Below are positions 1 to 9,607 of a DNA stretch of 64,000 nt, piece after piece (positions within the stretch are counted from its first letter, which is position 1; every line of letters begins with the position of its first letter). Source of the DNA: Bacteroidota bacterium. Lineage in GTDB: Bacteria > Bacteroidota > Bacteroidia > B-17B0 > Aurantibacillaceae. The stretch is from positions 71,218 through 135,217 of the forward strand of contig JADJFB010000012.1 in assembly GCA_016708845.1 (NCBI GenBank), given 5' to 3'. The notes beneath the pieces were generated by a model. The model did no database searches. It was given only the letters and a program-made list of their open reading frames with translations, and was not told the origin of the DNA. Both the position numbers and the translations under genes were made by a program.

Positions 1-3000
1 TATTTGGGTGGTATTCTATGTTTTGATTCTAAAAAGTCATTAGCTAAATCTCCGTTTGGAGTAATAACGTTTGGTATTTCAATTTGGCAAGGAGGTAATA
101 CATTAATGATTTGAATATCAGATTGCTGATAACCACAGCTATCTGTTATCATCACTTGTATTAGATAGTTTCCTTCATTTGCAGGAGTAGTTGACGATAA
201 ACCTGAAGTATTTGAAATGCTATTGTTATTAGGTAATAAGAACCATTGGTAGCTGTAATCAGGATAACCACCACTTGATGTTGATGATAAAGTAAATGGA
301 GTATTACCACATAAAGATACCGAATCAACAATGGCGATATTTAATGTATTTGGTAAAACAACAATTACATCATTATCACTTGTTTGGTATTGACAGCTAT
401 CCATTACGCTAACTGATACAACGTAAGTACCACCGCTAGATGGACTTGTATAGCTTAATGTTGGTGTATTTGCTACTGGAGTGGAATTTACTGACCAAGT
501 GTAATTATAAATAGCATGACCTCCAGTTATAGTTGCATTTAAATCCAATGGTTTGTTAGGACAAGTAAGAATTGAATTTGTAATAGCAACCCCTAAATCA
601 TTTACAAAGTTTTTAACGACTACTGTATCCGAGGTTGGCATAGCACATACGCCGTTAACAGTAACTACTAAAGTAGTAGTAACGTTACTGTTAGTAGTAT
701 AGCTAGCAGTACTATTGGTTCCTGGAGCTGGCGTGTTAGTTGGTAATTCTGTCCAAGCATAAGTATATGGCGTGCCCGCATTTCCAGTTGTTGCTGATCC
801 CGCAACAGGATTAAATGTAAATGGTTGATTTAAACATTTAGTAACATCTGCTAAAGGTGTAATAATTAAGTTGGCCATCGGAATTACATTTACCGTAATA
901 ATTGCACTATCAGGAGTACTACTTGCGCAAGGAGAATTTCCTATAACCATATATGTATTTGTACCTATTGCTGGAGGTGTAACCGTGATACTTGAAGATG
1001 TAGCTATAGGCTGTAATGGCCCACCTGTTCCATTTTGGTAAAACCAGTTATAGTTAAATGCTCCTAGTGCAGATAAATCAGTGGTTGTTCCTTCACAAAG
1101 TAATGTATTAGTTATAGCTGTAGTTATGCTAGTTGTGATAGGAGGATATAAAATGGCAATAGTTTGTGTTGCTACACAGCCACCAATAGGATTTGTTACA
1201 GAGAACGTATAAACTACATTTCCCCCTGCTGGAGGAGTTGAAAACGTTGGTTCCACTTTTAATGAATCGTTTCCAAAATTTGCTGTAATCGTTCCGTTTG
1301 ATGAAACGGTTACTGTATAAGCAGAAGGCATAGAAGCTCCACAATTCCCAAATTGTACATTTGGTCTGTTAGTAGAAGTAATACCAGCGTTAGTAGTCAT
1401 ACAAGCAACAATTCCATCACTGTTAAAATATCTTACTGAGTTGAAAGTAGTAACAGTATATGGAGATGATGAATTGTTTGTCCAAGATGGATTAGTAATA
1501 CTATTACAAACATCAATCAAAATATTTGAAACACCATCCCATTCATAGGCGTTAGCAAAATTATAAGTATTCCAGCCAGTTGTAATATTAGCAGTTGGCG
1601 CGTAATACACTTGAATTAATCCAGTATTATCAAATGTTGTTGTAGTTAAGGCAACATCGTTTGTACATTTCATTTTAATTGTGAAATCAGGGTAGCTAGT
1701 AATACCATTAATAGTTGTTACGTTAAATGATATACTTGAAATTTTACCTGCTTGAACACCGGCTGCTAATAACTCAGAAGCTCTATATAAAATTTGATGT
1801 CTTGTATTTCTGTAGAAATTACCATAAACAGCAGGATAACTTGTACTTGTGTTAACTAATGTACCATTTCCTATTTGTATGCTGTTTGGCATTGCACATG
1901 AACCAGAAGAGGATAAGCCGCAACTTGCTGGTGCTGTTTCTCCAAAATTAAAATTGAAGGTAACTGCCTCAGGGAAACAAGTGACAGTGCTGGTTGGTGT
2001 AATTGTAAAGTTAGTTGGTATTACTCCAACGGTTACCGTATTGTTATAAATACATAAACCATCGCTGATAACTGCGGTGTATGTGCCAGGCGCTAAAGTA
2101 GTTAAGGATACAGATGTTGCAGTACTTGTAGTTGTATTTGTTACAGTGTTTGCAGCTGTAGGTCCAGTAACTAAATAACTATATGGAGCAGAAAAAGGTG
2201 TACTTAAGTTTAATACAGTTGTTCCGTTGCTATCATTTGGACAAACATTAGTTGTATTTGAAAAATAAGAGCTTCCACCTGCCACTAAGTTTAAAGTATA
2301 AGCTATGGAATCTCTACAACCTTGCGCATTATTATATACAGCTGTATAAATATCTCCAGCAACTGCGCTAGTAATATATAGAGTATCATTAATGCCTATT
2401 GGTGCTGGTAATAATACATTGTTATGGTACCAAGAATAGTTATTTCCTCCAGGTAACGGAATGGAAGTGGCGTTGCCGCAAAAAGGTTTGTTTTGAGCTA
2501 CAAAAAATGGTGGGGCAACACCAACTGATAAGTTGGCAGAGGCTTGCCCGCAGGTAGTTGAGGAGACGAGAACACTATAGGTTCCAGGCGCTAAGCCAGT
2601 AGCGACTTGGGCGTTACTTACTACTGTTCCAGCATTAGAGCCAGAGGTGCTTGTCCAAGTATAAGTATAAATCCCATTACTACCACTCGCTTGAACTGAA
2701 GCTGTACCAGAGTTGCCTCCAGCACAAGAACTTGTCGAATTTAAATTAATAATGTTAACCGTTGTAAAACCAATATTTACAGTTTGTCAATGCACATCCA
2801 CCTGGCGAAACCATACTTACAGAGTAAGTCGTTCCAGGAACCGCAGGAGTTTGAATTAGAGTGTCATTTGTTGCGCCTGTAATTAAATTTCCACTTGGAT
2901 CATACCATTGATAGTTAGTAAATCCTGTTGGTGCTACTAAAGTTGCGAAGTTAGAGCCAGAACACATGTTTGCATAAGGAGTTCCAATACCACCGCATTC

Positions 3001-4023
3001 TGCATCAACATAAGCGTAACCCCAGTGTCCACTTTGTGTACAGCCACCTACTTCAAAATTAATAGATACATTCGTTCCCGAAGGTAAAGTAGATAAATCA
3101 ACAGAGTAATATTGCCATTTTCTATAAAATGTTGGATCAAAAGTACTACCAACAACCGATTGCATTAATGAATCTGAAGGCAAAGAAGATTTTGGATTAA
3201 ACGTGTAAGAAGTACAACCTGGTAATATTGCTCCGGTTCCTTCATTTCTAACTTCTACTTTAAAGTATGGAGATTCTTCTACAGCGTGACCAGATGGATT
3301 TTGTAAAACAACCGCATAACTGAAAGATAAACGTTGATTTGTAGCAGATGACGTAGTGATGTATTTTAAACGACACGCTCTGTAATTTGAATTTTGACCG
3401 TTCATTCTCACAGAAACTGGATCAAAACTGAATGGACTAACGAATGGAATTTCTGAAAAAGTTTGTGTACCAACTGCTTTACAAGCCGCATCATCATAGC
3501 CGTTTATCGTTAATAGATTTGGGTCAACTGCGGGCAGCGACATGATTGTATGGTAATTGATTGTGTTCGTAGAAGGAACATTATTTCCAGCTGTATTAAT
3601 AATTGTAGCACCAGTAGATGTATAATTTGGATTTCCTCCAACAGGACCCGTTGCTACAGTTCCAATACCGCCTGTCCAGCCATTAAAGTTATATTGTTCA
3701 AAGCCCATGTTTGGACACCCTAAACTCATAGGCTTGTTTGGCTCTAAATAAATTACCGTTTCCTGAATACCAGGTGTACCAGCTTGTTCGTATGGAGAAT
3801 GTTTATGACTTTGTTTTGCCAAAGCTTGTTTCGAAGCAAAATCATTCTTCAAAAATTTAACATAACCTTCAATTTCAGAGGCTTTAATACCTTTAGCTTT
3901 TGCCTGTTCACGCGCTGCTTTTTCATCAAAATGATAAGCGTCTGCTTTTTTAGTTTGCGCTATTACTGTTTGCGAAAAGCTTAATGTAATTAAGGCAATT
4001 GCGATACATAATATTTTTTTCAT
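1..4023 (-). CDS. Large T9SS cargo adhesin with CHU_C-type C-terminus (partial, one frameshift)
   Basis: Secreted repeat protein, probably surface-bound. The first 422 codons (4023 down to about 2790) start with a signal peptide (MKKILCIAIALITLSFSQ) and hold a Gly/Asn/Thr-rich globular region. That frame stops at 2755. A +1 frame opens at 2786 and I read it without any stop to base 1, about 928 codons. Dropping one A of the AAA at 2783-2785 (TTT on the plus strand) joins the frames as ALT-TVNIGF. The second part carries successive Ig/PKD-like repeats. At the left edge it reads IPNVITPNGDLANDFLE, the hallmark start of the CHU_C (type B T9SS sorting) domain, so only about the last 70-80 residues are missing. 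Known for the family: such proteins cross the outer membrane by the T9SS and are anchored or released there. The ligand is unknown. The break may be a sequencing error. Confidence 0.85.
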
Positions 4024-4250
4024 GTCTTGTTTTTTAGTTCTATTATAAAATCTGTAGTTAATTTGAAGAAATCAATCAAATAACTTCTAAACACTTAATT
4101 TTAAACATCTTATTCTTATTCAAATATAAAACCTTTTTTTTAATTTAACAATTATTATACCTTATAATATTAAGTATTTATCTGTTAAAAAAGGCTCTTT
4201 ATGGTATTTCTATTATTTTGCGCAAAATTTTCCAGTCTAAGCTTTTACAT

Positions 4251-4258
4251 TAACTTTG
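4251..4258 (+). promoter_or_regulatory. Bacteroidota -7 box TAACTTTG before the PBP gene
   Basis: TAACTTTG matches the TAnnTTTG -7 consensus of Bacteroidota sigma-ABfr promoters. No good TTG -33 element lies at 17-23 bp upstream (the nearest is about 30 bp away). A start site 4-7 nt downstream would leave an mRNA leader of only about 6-9 nt before the ATG at 4271. Confidence 0.45.
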
Positions 4259-4270
4259 CAATTCGATATC

Positions 4271-6529
4271 ATGGCTGCAAATAAATTAACAAAATACATT
4301 CGTTTTACTTGGCTATTGGTATGGCTGCCTTTTACTCTAATTTTTTTATTAATCAGTTTTATTTCACTCGAAATTTTTGTTGATTTACCTAGCGTTCAGG
4401 AGCTTCAGAATCCTAAAAGTAATTTAGCTACGGTTATTTATAGTAGTGATATGAAAACGCTTGGGAAGTATTATGCCGAAAATAGAGTGAGTGTAAAGTA
4501 TTATGAGTTAGATAAAGATTTAGTAAATGCCTTAATTGCAACCGAAGATGCCCGTTTTTTGGAGCACAGTGGTGTTGATTTAAGAGCTTTGGGGAGAGCT
4601 GTTTTTGGAGCATTAACTGGAAGTTCGAGTAGTGGAGGAGGAAGTACACTTTCGCAACAATTAGCGAAAATGATGTTCCCTCGCGAAAAATTAAGCAAAT
4701 TTGAAACAGTTATCAGAAAATTAAAAGAGTGGGTGATTGCTGCTCGATTAGAGAAAAATTACACAAAAGATGAAATTTTAGCATTGTATTTAAATAAGTT
4801 TGATTTCTTAAATCAAGCGGTTGGTGTTAAATCTGCCGCGCAAATATATTTTAATAGAACACAAGATAGTTTAGAAATTCAACAAGCCGCCATGTTGATT
4901 GGAATGGCAAAAAACCCTTCCCTATTTAATCCAGTTAAAAAAGCAGATACAACACTTCATAGAAGAAATGTGGTGATGATGCAAATGGTTGTGAACGGTT
5001 TTTTAACTAAAGAAAAGTATGATAGTTTAAAAGTGTTGCCTCTTGGCGTCATTTTTCATCCAGAAGATCATAACGATGGTTTAGCGCCTTATTTCAGAGA
5101 ATATTTACGTGAATATTTCTTAAAAACCTGGTGTGCAAACCACATTAATCCCGAAACAAATAAGCCGTATAATATTTACAGAGATGGTTTAAAAATATAT
5201 ACAACCATCGATTCGCGTATGCAAAAATATGCGGAAGAAGCGGTAACAGAGCACATGACGGATTTACAGAAATTATTTACTAAGGAGTGTAAAACCAAAA
5301 AAAATGCGCCGTTTGCATGGAACGTCAATAAAGAACAAATAGAAAATATTATGATGAGCTCAATGAAACGTAGTGATCGCTACCGCTCATTAAGAAATGC
5401 TGGCTTATCAAAAGAACAAATTTTAGCAGAGTTTAAAAAACCAGTTGCTATGACCGTGTATAGTTTACGTGGAGATATAGATACAACTATGACGCCATGG
5501 GACAGTATTCGTTATTACAAAAGTTTTTTACACACAGGTTTCATTTCCATTGAACCAACTACAGGATACGTAAAAGCTTGGGTTGGTGGGGTTAATCATA
5601 AGCACTTTAAGTTTGATCACGTAAAGGTTGGTCGCCGACAAGTGGGTTCAACCTTTAAACCATTTGTGTATGCCTTAGCTATACAAGAAGGATATTCGCC
5701 TTGCTATCAAGTAGCTAATGTGAGAACATGTATAGAAACTCCAGGTCAGCCAGCTTGGTGTCCTGATAATTCAGATGGCAATAAGGGAACAGGAAAGATG
5801 GTCACACTGCGTTATGCTTTAGCAGGTTCTATTAATTACGTTACAGCTTGGGTGATGAAACAATTTGGGCCAGATGCCGTCATTAATTTAGTTCGTCGTT
5901 TAGGAATTACTGCACCAATTGATGCTGTGCCTTCTATTGCGCTTGGTACCCCAGATATTTCGGTATTTGAGATGGTAGCTGCTAACGCCACATTTGCAAA
6001 TAAAGGAACATATATACAGCCTACTTTTATCACGCGTATTGAAGATAAAAATGGAAAAGTGTTAGAAGAATTTTTTCCAACAACTGATGAAGTATTTAGC
6101 GAAGAAAAGGCTTACGCTATGATTCAATTAATGCGAGGAGTTGTGGATATTGGTACAGGTACGCGTTTAAGATTTAGATATAATTTACGTAACGAAATTG
6201 CTGGTAAAACAGGAACTACTCAAAACAATGCCGATGGTTGGTTTATGGGTTTAACTCCCGATTTAGTAGCTGGATGTTGGGTTGGTGGAGAAGAGCGTAG
6301 TGTGCATTTTAATTCAACCAACGAAGGACAAGGAGCTAGTATGGCCTTGCCAATTTGGGGTAAGTTTTTTCAAAAAGTGTATGCTGATCCAAGCTTAAAG
6401 GTTAGTAAAAATGGATTTGTAAAACCGGCAAATATGGGAGATGTGCAATTGGATTGCACTGAGTTTGATAGGCAATCCGCTTTAGATATCCCAATGGAAG
6501 ATTTAGATTTTGAAGGGAAGGATTACTAG
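4271..6529 (+). CDS. mrcA: Class A penicillin-binding protein (PBP1A-type)
   Basis: Bifunctional peptidoglycan synthase that polymerises lipid II and crosslinks stem peptides at the inner membrane. About 752 residues. One N-terminal membrane segment (residues about 11-35) is followed by a GT51 transglycosylase domain with the catalytic EDARF motif near residue 93 and GGSTLSQQLAK downstream. The transpeptidase domain has STFK (active-site Ser near 459), SIN (near 519) and KTGTT (near 645). An in-frame TTG at 4256 is rejected as the start because it forms part of the TAACTTTG promoter box. The ATG at 4271 gives a normal short cytoplasmic tail. The gene is followed after 11 bp by an acyltransferase gene, so co-transcription is likely. 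All catalytic motifs are intact. Confidence 0.95.
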   Translation: MAANKLTKYIRFTWLLVWLPFTLIFLLISFISLEIFVDLPSVQELQNPKSNLATVIYSSDMKTLGKYYAENRVSVKYYELDKDLVNALIATEDARFLEHSGVDLRALGRAVFGALTGSSSSGGGSTLSQQLAKMMFPREKLSKFETVIRKLKEWVIAARLEKNYTKDEILALYLNKFDFLNQAVGVKSAAQIYFNRTQDSLEIQQAAMLIGMAKNPSLFNPVKKADTTLHRRNVVMMQMVVNGFLTKEKYDSLKVLPLGVIFHPEDHNDGLAPYFREYLREYFLKTWCANHINPETNKPYNIYRDGLKIYTTIDSRMQKYAEEAVTEHMTDLQKLFTKECKTKKNAPFAWNVNKEQIENIMMSSMKRSDRYRSLRNAGLSKEQILAEFKKPVAMTVYSLRGDIDTTMTPWDSIRYYKSFLHTGFISIEPTTGYVKAWVGGVNHKHFKFDHVKVGRRQVGSTFKPFVYALAIQEGYSPCYQVANVRTCIETPGQPAWCPDNSDGNKGTGKMVTLRYALAGSINYVTAWVMKQFGPDAVINLVRRLGITAPIDAVPSIALGTPDISVFEMVAANATFANKGTYIQPTFITRIEDKNGKVLEEFFPTTDEVFSEEKAYAMIQLMRGVVDIGTGTRLRFRYNLRNEIAGKTGTTQNNADGWFMGLTPDLVAGCWVGGEERSVHFNSTNEGQGASMALPIWGKFFQKVYADPSLKVSKNGFVKPANMGDVQLDCTEFDRQSALDIPMEDLDFEGKDY

Positions 6530-6540
6530 AACTCATTAAA

Positions 6541-7683
6541 ATGGAACAAAAACAAAACGATACCATATACTTTGCAAATCTTGATATATTAAGATTTATA
6601 GCCGCTTTTATGGTAGTGATAGCGCATGCCTATGAAGGCTGGTGTGGTTGGTGGGGATATCCCGGTTTTATGTCGGTAGATGGAGATCATAAAACATTGT
6701 CAACGTTTGGAAATTATGCCAACACAGTTATAAAAAATGGCGGATTTGGTGTGGACGTATTCTTCTTAATCAGTGGATTTTTAATTACCTATATTTTATT
6801 AGCCGAAAAAGATTTGACGGGCAAAATTGACATTAAAAAGTTTTTCATTAGACGAGGATTTAGAATTTGGCCATTGTATTTTTTATTAATTGCTGTTACC
6901 CCATTTATTGTTAGTTGGTTAAACAAACCATCTCCTGATTATCTTTCAACAGCTTTATTTTACAACAATTTTCACTCTATGACAACTGGTAATTGGGAAT
7001 ATCCATTTGCGCATTTTTGGTCGATTTGTGTTGAAGAGCATTTTTATTTAGTGTGGCCTTTTTTAGTAGCATTTATTCCTAATAGGTATTTATTAAATAC
7101 ATTTTGGACCGTTTTATTTATTAGTGTATTTGCCAGATTTGGTTTTAACTTATATGGAAAAGGCTTTTACTATATGTATTTGCATACCTTATCAAGAATG
7201 GATGTGTTAGCAATTGGTGCAATTGGTGCCTATATGTACTTTAATAAAACGTTGAGGTTTACGATGCCAAAATATGTAAGAATCGCCTTATATATTTTAT
7301 TTGTAGTTGTATATGCTTCTGAACCATATAATATTTATGATGGGATGTTTTTAGCTTGCTTCAGAAAATATTTTTATGTAGCAGTAATTGCTATTGGGAT
7401 GTCAAATTTTTTATTGAATCCTGATGCTTTAATTAGTTTTAAAAAGAAAAATGTGTTTCATTACTTAGGGAAGGTATCTTATGGAGTTTATATGTACAGT
7501 AATATTTTAATTGCCATTATTATCGAAAAAATAATTGTACCGTATAATATGGTAAATATGTATCTTTATTTCTTTTTAAATATTGCGCTCACAATAATAA
7601 TCTCCATAATAAGTTATGAGTTATTTGAGAAGCAGTTTTTAAAATTAAAAACACGATTTGAAGTTGTAAAAACAAGTAGATAG
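6541..7683 (+). CDS. Acyltransferase family 3 membrane protein (OafA/YrhL type)
   Basis: Integral membrane O-acyltransferase of 380 residues with about ten hydrophobic segments. Family marks are NLDILRFIAAFMVVIAHAYEG at the N-terminus (catalytic-type His in the first membrane segment), GVDVFFLISGFLIT and FFIRRGFRIWPLYF, then FWSICVEEHFYLVWPF. Members transfer acetyl or other acyl groups from the cytoplasmic side onto sugars of peptidoglycan, O-antigen or exopolysaccharide. The acceptor cannot be read from the sequence. Its position 11 bp after a PBP gene would fit peptidoglycan O-acetylation, but sugar-modifying genes also follow further on. No SGNH domain is fused to it. Confidence 0.9.
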   Translation: MEQKQNDTIYFANLDILRFIAAFMVVIAHAYEGWCGWWGYPGFMSVDGDHKTLSTFGNYANTVIKNGGFGVDVFFLISGFLITYILLAEKDLTGKIDIKKFFIRRGFRIWPLYFLLIAVTPFIVSWLNKPSPDYLSTALFYNNFHSMTTGNWEYPFAHFWSICVEEHFYLVWPFLVAFIPNRYLLNTFWTVLFISVFARFGFNLYGKGFYYMYLHTLSRMDVLAIGAIGAYMYFNKTLRFTMPKYVRIALYILFVVVYASEPYNIYDGMFLACFRKYFYVAVIAIGMSNFLLNPDALISFKKKNVFHYLGKVSYGVYMYSNILIAIIIEKIIVPYNMVNMYLYFFLNIALTIIISIISYELFEKQFLKLKTRFEVVKTSR

Positions 7684-7684
7684 T

Positions 7685-8395
7685 ATGATAAACAAAGTAG
7701 TTAAAAATGTTGACGAAGCCTTAGAAGGTATAACTGATAATATGACATTATTAGTTGGTGGTTTTGGTTTATGCGGAATTCCAGAAAATAGCATTGCTGG
7801 CTTAGTAAAAAAAGGAGTAAAAGGATTAACTTGTGTGAGTAACAATGCAGGTGTAGATGATTTTGGATTGGGCTTGTTGCTTCAAACCAAACAAGTTAAA
7901 AAAATGATTTCTTCTTATGTTGGCGAAAATGCAGAATTTGAAAGACAAATGTTAAGTGGCGAATTAGAAGTAGAATTAATACCTCAAGGAACCTTAGCAA
8001 CTCGTTGTTTAATGGCAGGTTTAGGTATCCCATTTTTCCCAACACCAGCAGGTGTGGGCACCGAAGTTGCTATTGGTAAGGAAGTAAAAACTATTACTTA
8101 TAATGGTGAAACCAAAGATTATTTAATTGAAAAAGCATTTGAAGCAGACTACTCCATTGTTAAAGCATGGAAAGGAGATACAGCTGGAAATTTAATATTC
8201 CGTTCAACGGCGCGTAATTTTAATCAATCAATGGCAATGGCTGGAAAAATAACAATTGCTGAGGTAGAAGAATTAGTAGAGGCAGGACAATTAAATCCTG
8301 ATCATATTCACGTACCAGGTATTTACGTTAACAGAATTTTTAAAGGTGAGAAATACGAAAAACGTATCGAGCAAAGAACAGTAATTAAAAAATAA
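7685..8395 (+). CDS. scoA: 3-oxoacid CoA-transferase subunit A
   Basis: Alpha subunit (236 residues) of a succinyl-CoA:3-ketoacid (or acetoacetate-type) CoA-transferase, used in ketone-body and short fatty acid metabolism in the cytosol. The glycine-rich motif LVGGFGLCGIPENSI at residues about 21-35 and the VSNNAGVDDFGLGLLL stretch are characteristic of subunit A. The length is normal for the family. It begins 1 bp after the acyltransferase stop. Its partner scoB lies downstream but a lipoprotein gene separates the two, whereas in most genomes scoA and scoB are adjacent. Confidence 0.93.
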   Translation: MINKVVKNVDEALEGITDNMTLLVGGFGLCGIPENSIAGLVKKGVKGLTCVSNNAGVDDFGLGLLLQTKQVKKMISSYVGENAEFERQMLSGELEVELIPQGTLATRCLMAGLGIPFFPTPAGVGTEVAIGKEVKTITYNGETKDYLIEKAFEADYSIVKAWKGDTAGNLIFRSTARNFNQSMAMAGKITIAEVEELVEAGQLNPDHIHVPGIYVNRIFKGEKYEKRIEQRTVIKK

Positions 8396-8424
8396 TATAT
8401 CAAAAACAATATCAAAAACAGTAT

Positions 8425-8946
8425 ATGAAAAAAGTAGTTTATTTAGCAGCATTGACAGTATTATTTGGTTGCGCAAAGGAAGAGAAGAAAAAACCATTTG
8501 AAATAGATTTGGATTTGACTGGTGAAATGATGCAGGTTAATACTCAAACAGTTATTCAAGATGAAGCGAATGCAAATAATTTTTATTCTAAAGTTGATAC
8601 TTTAACAAAATATGGTTATGGATACAAAATTGTATTACCAGATTCTTTAAAAGAAACAAATTTAAAAGTTATTATATCTGCTGATGTAAAAGAAACTGAA
8701 TCAATTTCTGGGGAATTTGTTATTTCTATAAATGAACCGAATATGAACAATTTATATTGGGGTAATAGACCAGTTGCTGTTTATTTAAAAGATTTAAATA
8801 TCTGGAAATCATATAAAGATTCTATAATTATTAATTCAAATCAGAATCCAAAGAAAAATAGTCACTTGTATATTTTTAATACAAAGTTTTCGGGTGGAGG
8901 CTCATTTTGTGTAGATAACTTTAAAGTTAAAATCATTAAACAATAA
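8425..8946 (+). CDS. Small lipoprotein of unknown function between scoA and scoB
   Basis: 173 residues. It starts MKKVVYLAALTVLFGC, a lipoprotein signal peptide with the modified Cys near residue 16. The mature part is Lys/Glu-rich at first and then beta-rich with a pattern like a carbohydrate-binding or jelly-roll fold (VISINEPNMNNLYWG, GGSFCVDNFKVKI at the end). I do not recognise a family. It lies 29 bp after scoA and 4 bp before the scoB ATG, on the same strand, so it must be co-transcribed with the CoA-transferase although an envelope lipoprotein has no evident role in that enzyme. The end is loosely like the C-terminal domain of the 9607-11394 membrane protein (DDLKYSIIKK). Confidence 0.75.
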   Translation: MKKVVYLAALTVLFGCAKEEKKKPFEIDLDLTGEMMQVNTQTVIQDEANANNFYSKVDTLTKYGYGYKIVLPDSLKETNLKVIISADVKETESISGEFVISINEPNMNNLYWGNRPVAVYLKDLNIWKSYKDSIIINSNQNPKKNSHLYIFNTKFSGGGSFCVDNFKVKIIKQ

Positions 8947-8950
8947 TTTG

Positions 8951-9607
8951 ATGTTAGATAAGAACGGAATAGCAAAACGAATTGCCAAAGAAGTAAAAGA
9001 TGGCATGTATGTAAATTTAGGAATAGGTATTCCTACGTTAGTTGCCAATTTTATTCCTGAAGGTGTAAATGTGGAGCTACAATCAGAAAATGGTATTTTA
9101 GGTATGGGGCCTTTTCCTTTTGAAGGTGAGGAAGATGCTGATTTAATTAATGCAGGTAAGCAAACGGTAACTTTATTGCCTGGATCATCTGTATTTGATT
9201 CTTCAATGAGTTTTGGAATGATTAGGGCTCAACGCGTTAATTTAACCATATTAGGTGCTATGGAGGTAAGTGAAAATGGTGATATTGCTAATTGGAAAAT
9301 TCCAGGCAAAATGGTGAAAGGGATGGGTGGAGCTATGGATTTAGTAGCAAGTGCAAAAAACATTATTGTTGCTATGCAACAAGTTAATAAAGCAGGTGAA
9401 TCAAAGTTGCTTTCAAAATGTGATTTACCTTTAACAGGTGTTAAATGTGTTAAGAAAATAGTGACGGAGTTAGGTGTTTATTCTATATTACCTGAAGGCG
9501 GATTTAAATTATTAGAAAGAGCACCTGGGGTTACAGTTGAACAAATTAAGGCAGCGACTTTAGGAAAACTAATAGTAGAAGGTGAAATTCCTGAGATGAT
9601 TGTATAA
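8951..9607 (+). CDS. scoB: 3-oxoacid CoA-transferase subunit B
   Basis: Beta subunit of the CoA-transferase (218 residues from the ATG). The catalytic glutamate lies in VELQSENGILGMG (residues about 46-58), the usual subunit-B motif in which Glu forms the enzyme-CoA thioester. GIGIPTLVANF and KMVKGMGGAMDLV are also conserved. A TTG three bases upstream is in frame, but the ATG at 8951 gives the standard MLDKNGIAKRIAKE start. The stop codon overlaps the next start (TAATG at 9605-9609), so translation with the following membrane-protein gene is probably coupled. Confidence 0.93.
   Translation: MLDKNGIAKRIAKEVKDGMYVNLGIGIPTLVANFIPEGVNVELQSENGILGMGPFPFEGEEDADLINAGKQTVTLLPGSSVFDSSMSFGMIRAQRVNLTILGAMEVSENGDIANWKIPGKMVKGMGGAMDLVASAKNIIVAMQQVNKAGESKLLSKCDLPLTGVKCVKKIVTELGVYSILPEGGFKLLERAPGVTVEQIKAATLGKLIVEGEIPEMIV

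Noticed and set aside
2755..2790. Programmed frameshift in the adhesin
   Set aside because: A +1 shift is required with no recognisable shift-prone codon pair or stimulator, and many other genes here carry similar homopolymer indels.
4256..4270. TTG start giving a five-residue N-terminal extension of the PBP
   Set aside because: The TTG is part of the TAACTTTG promoter box, so it would not be in the mRNA; ATG 4271 fits better.
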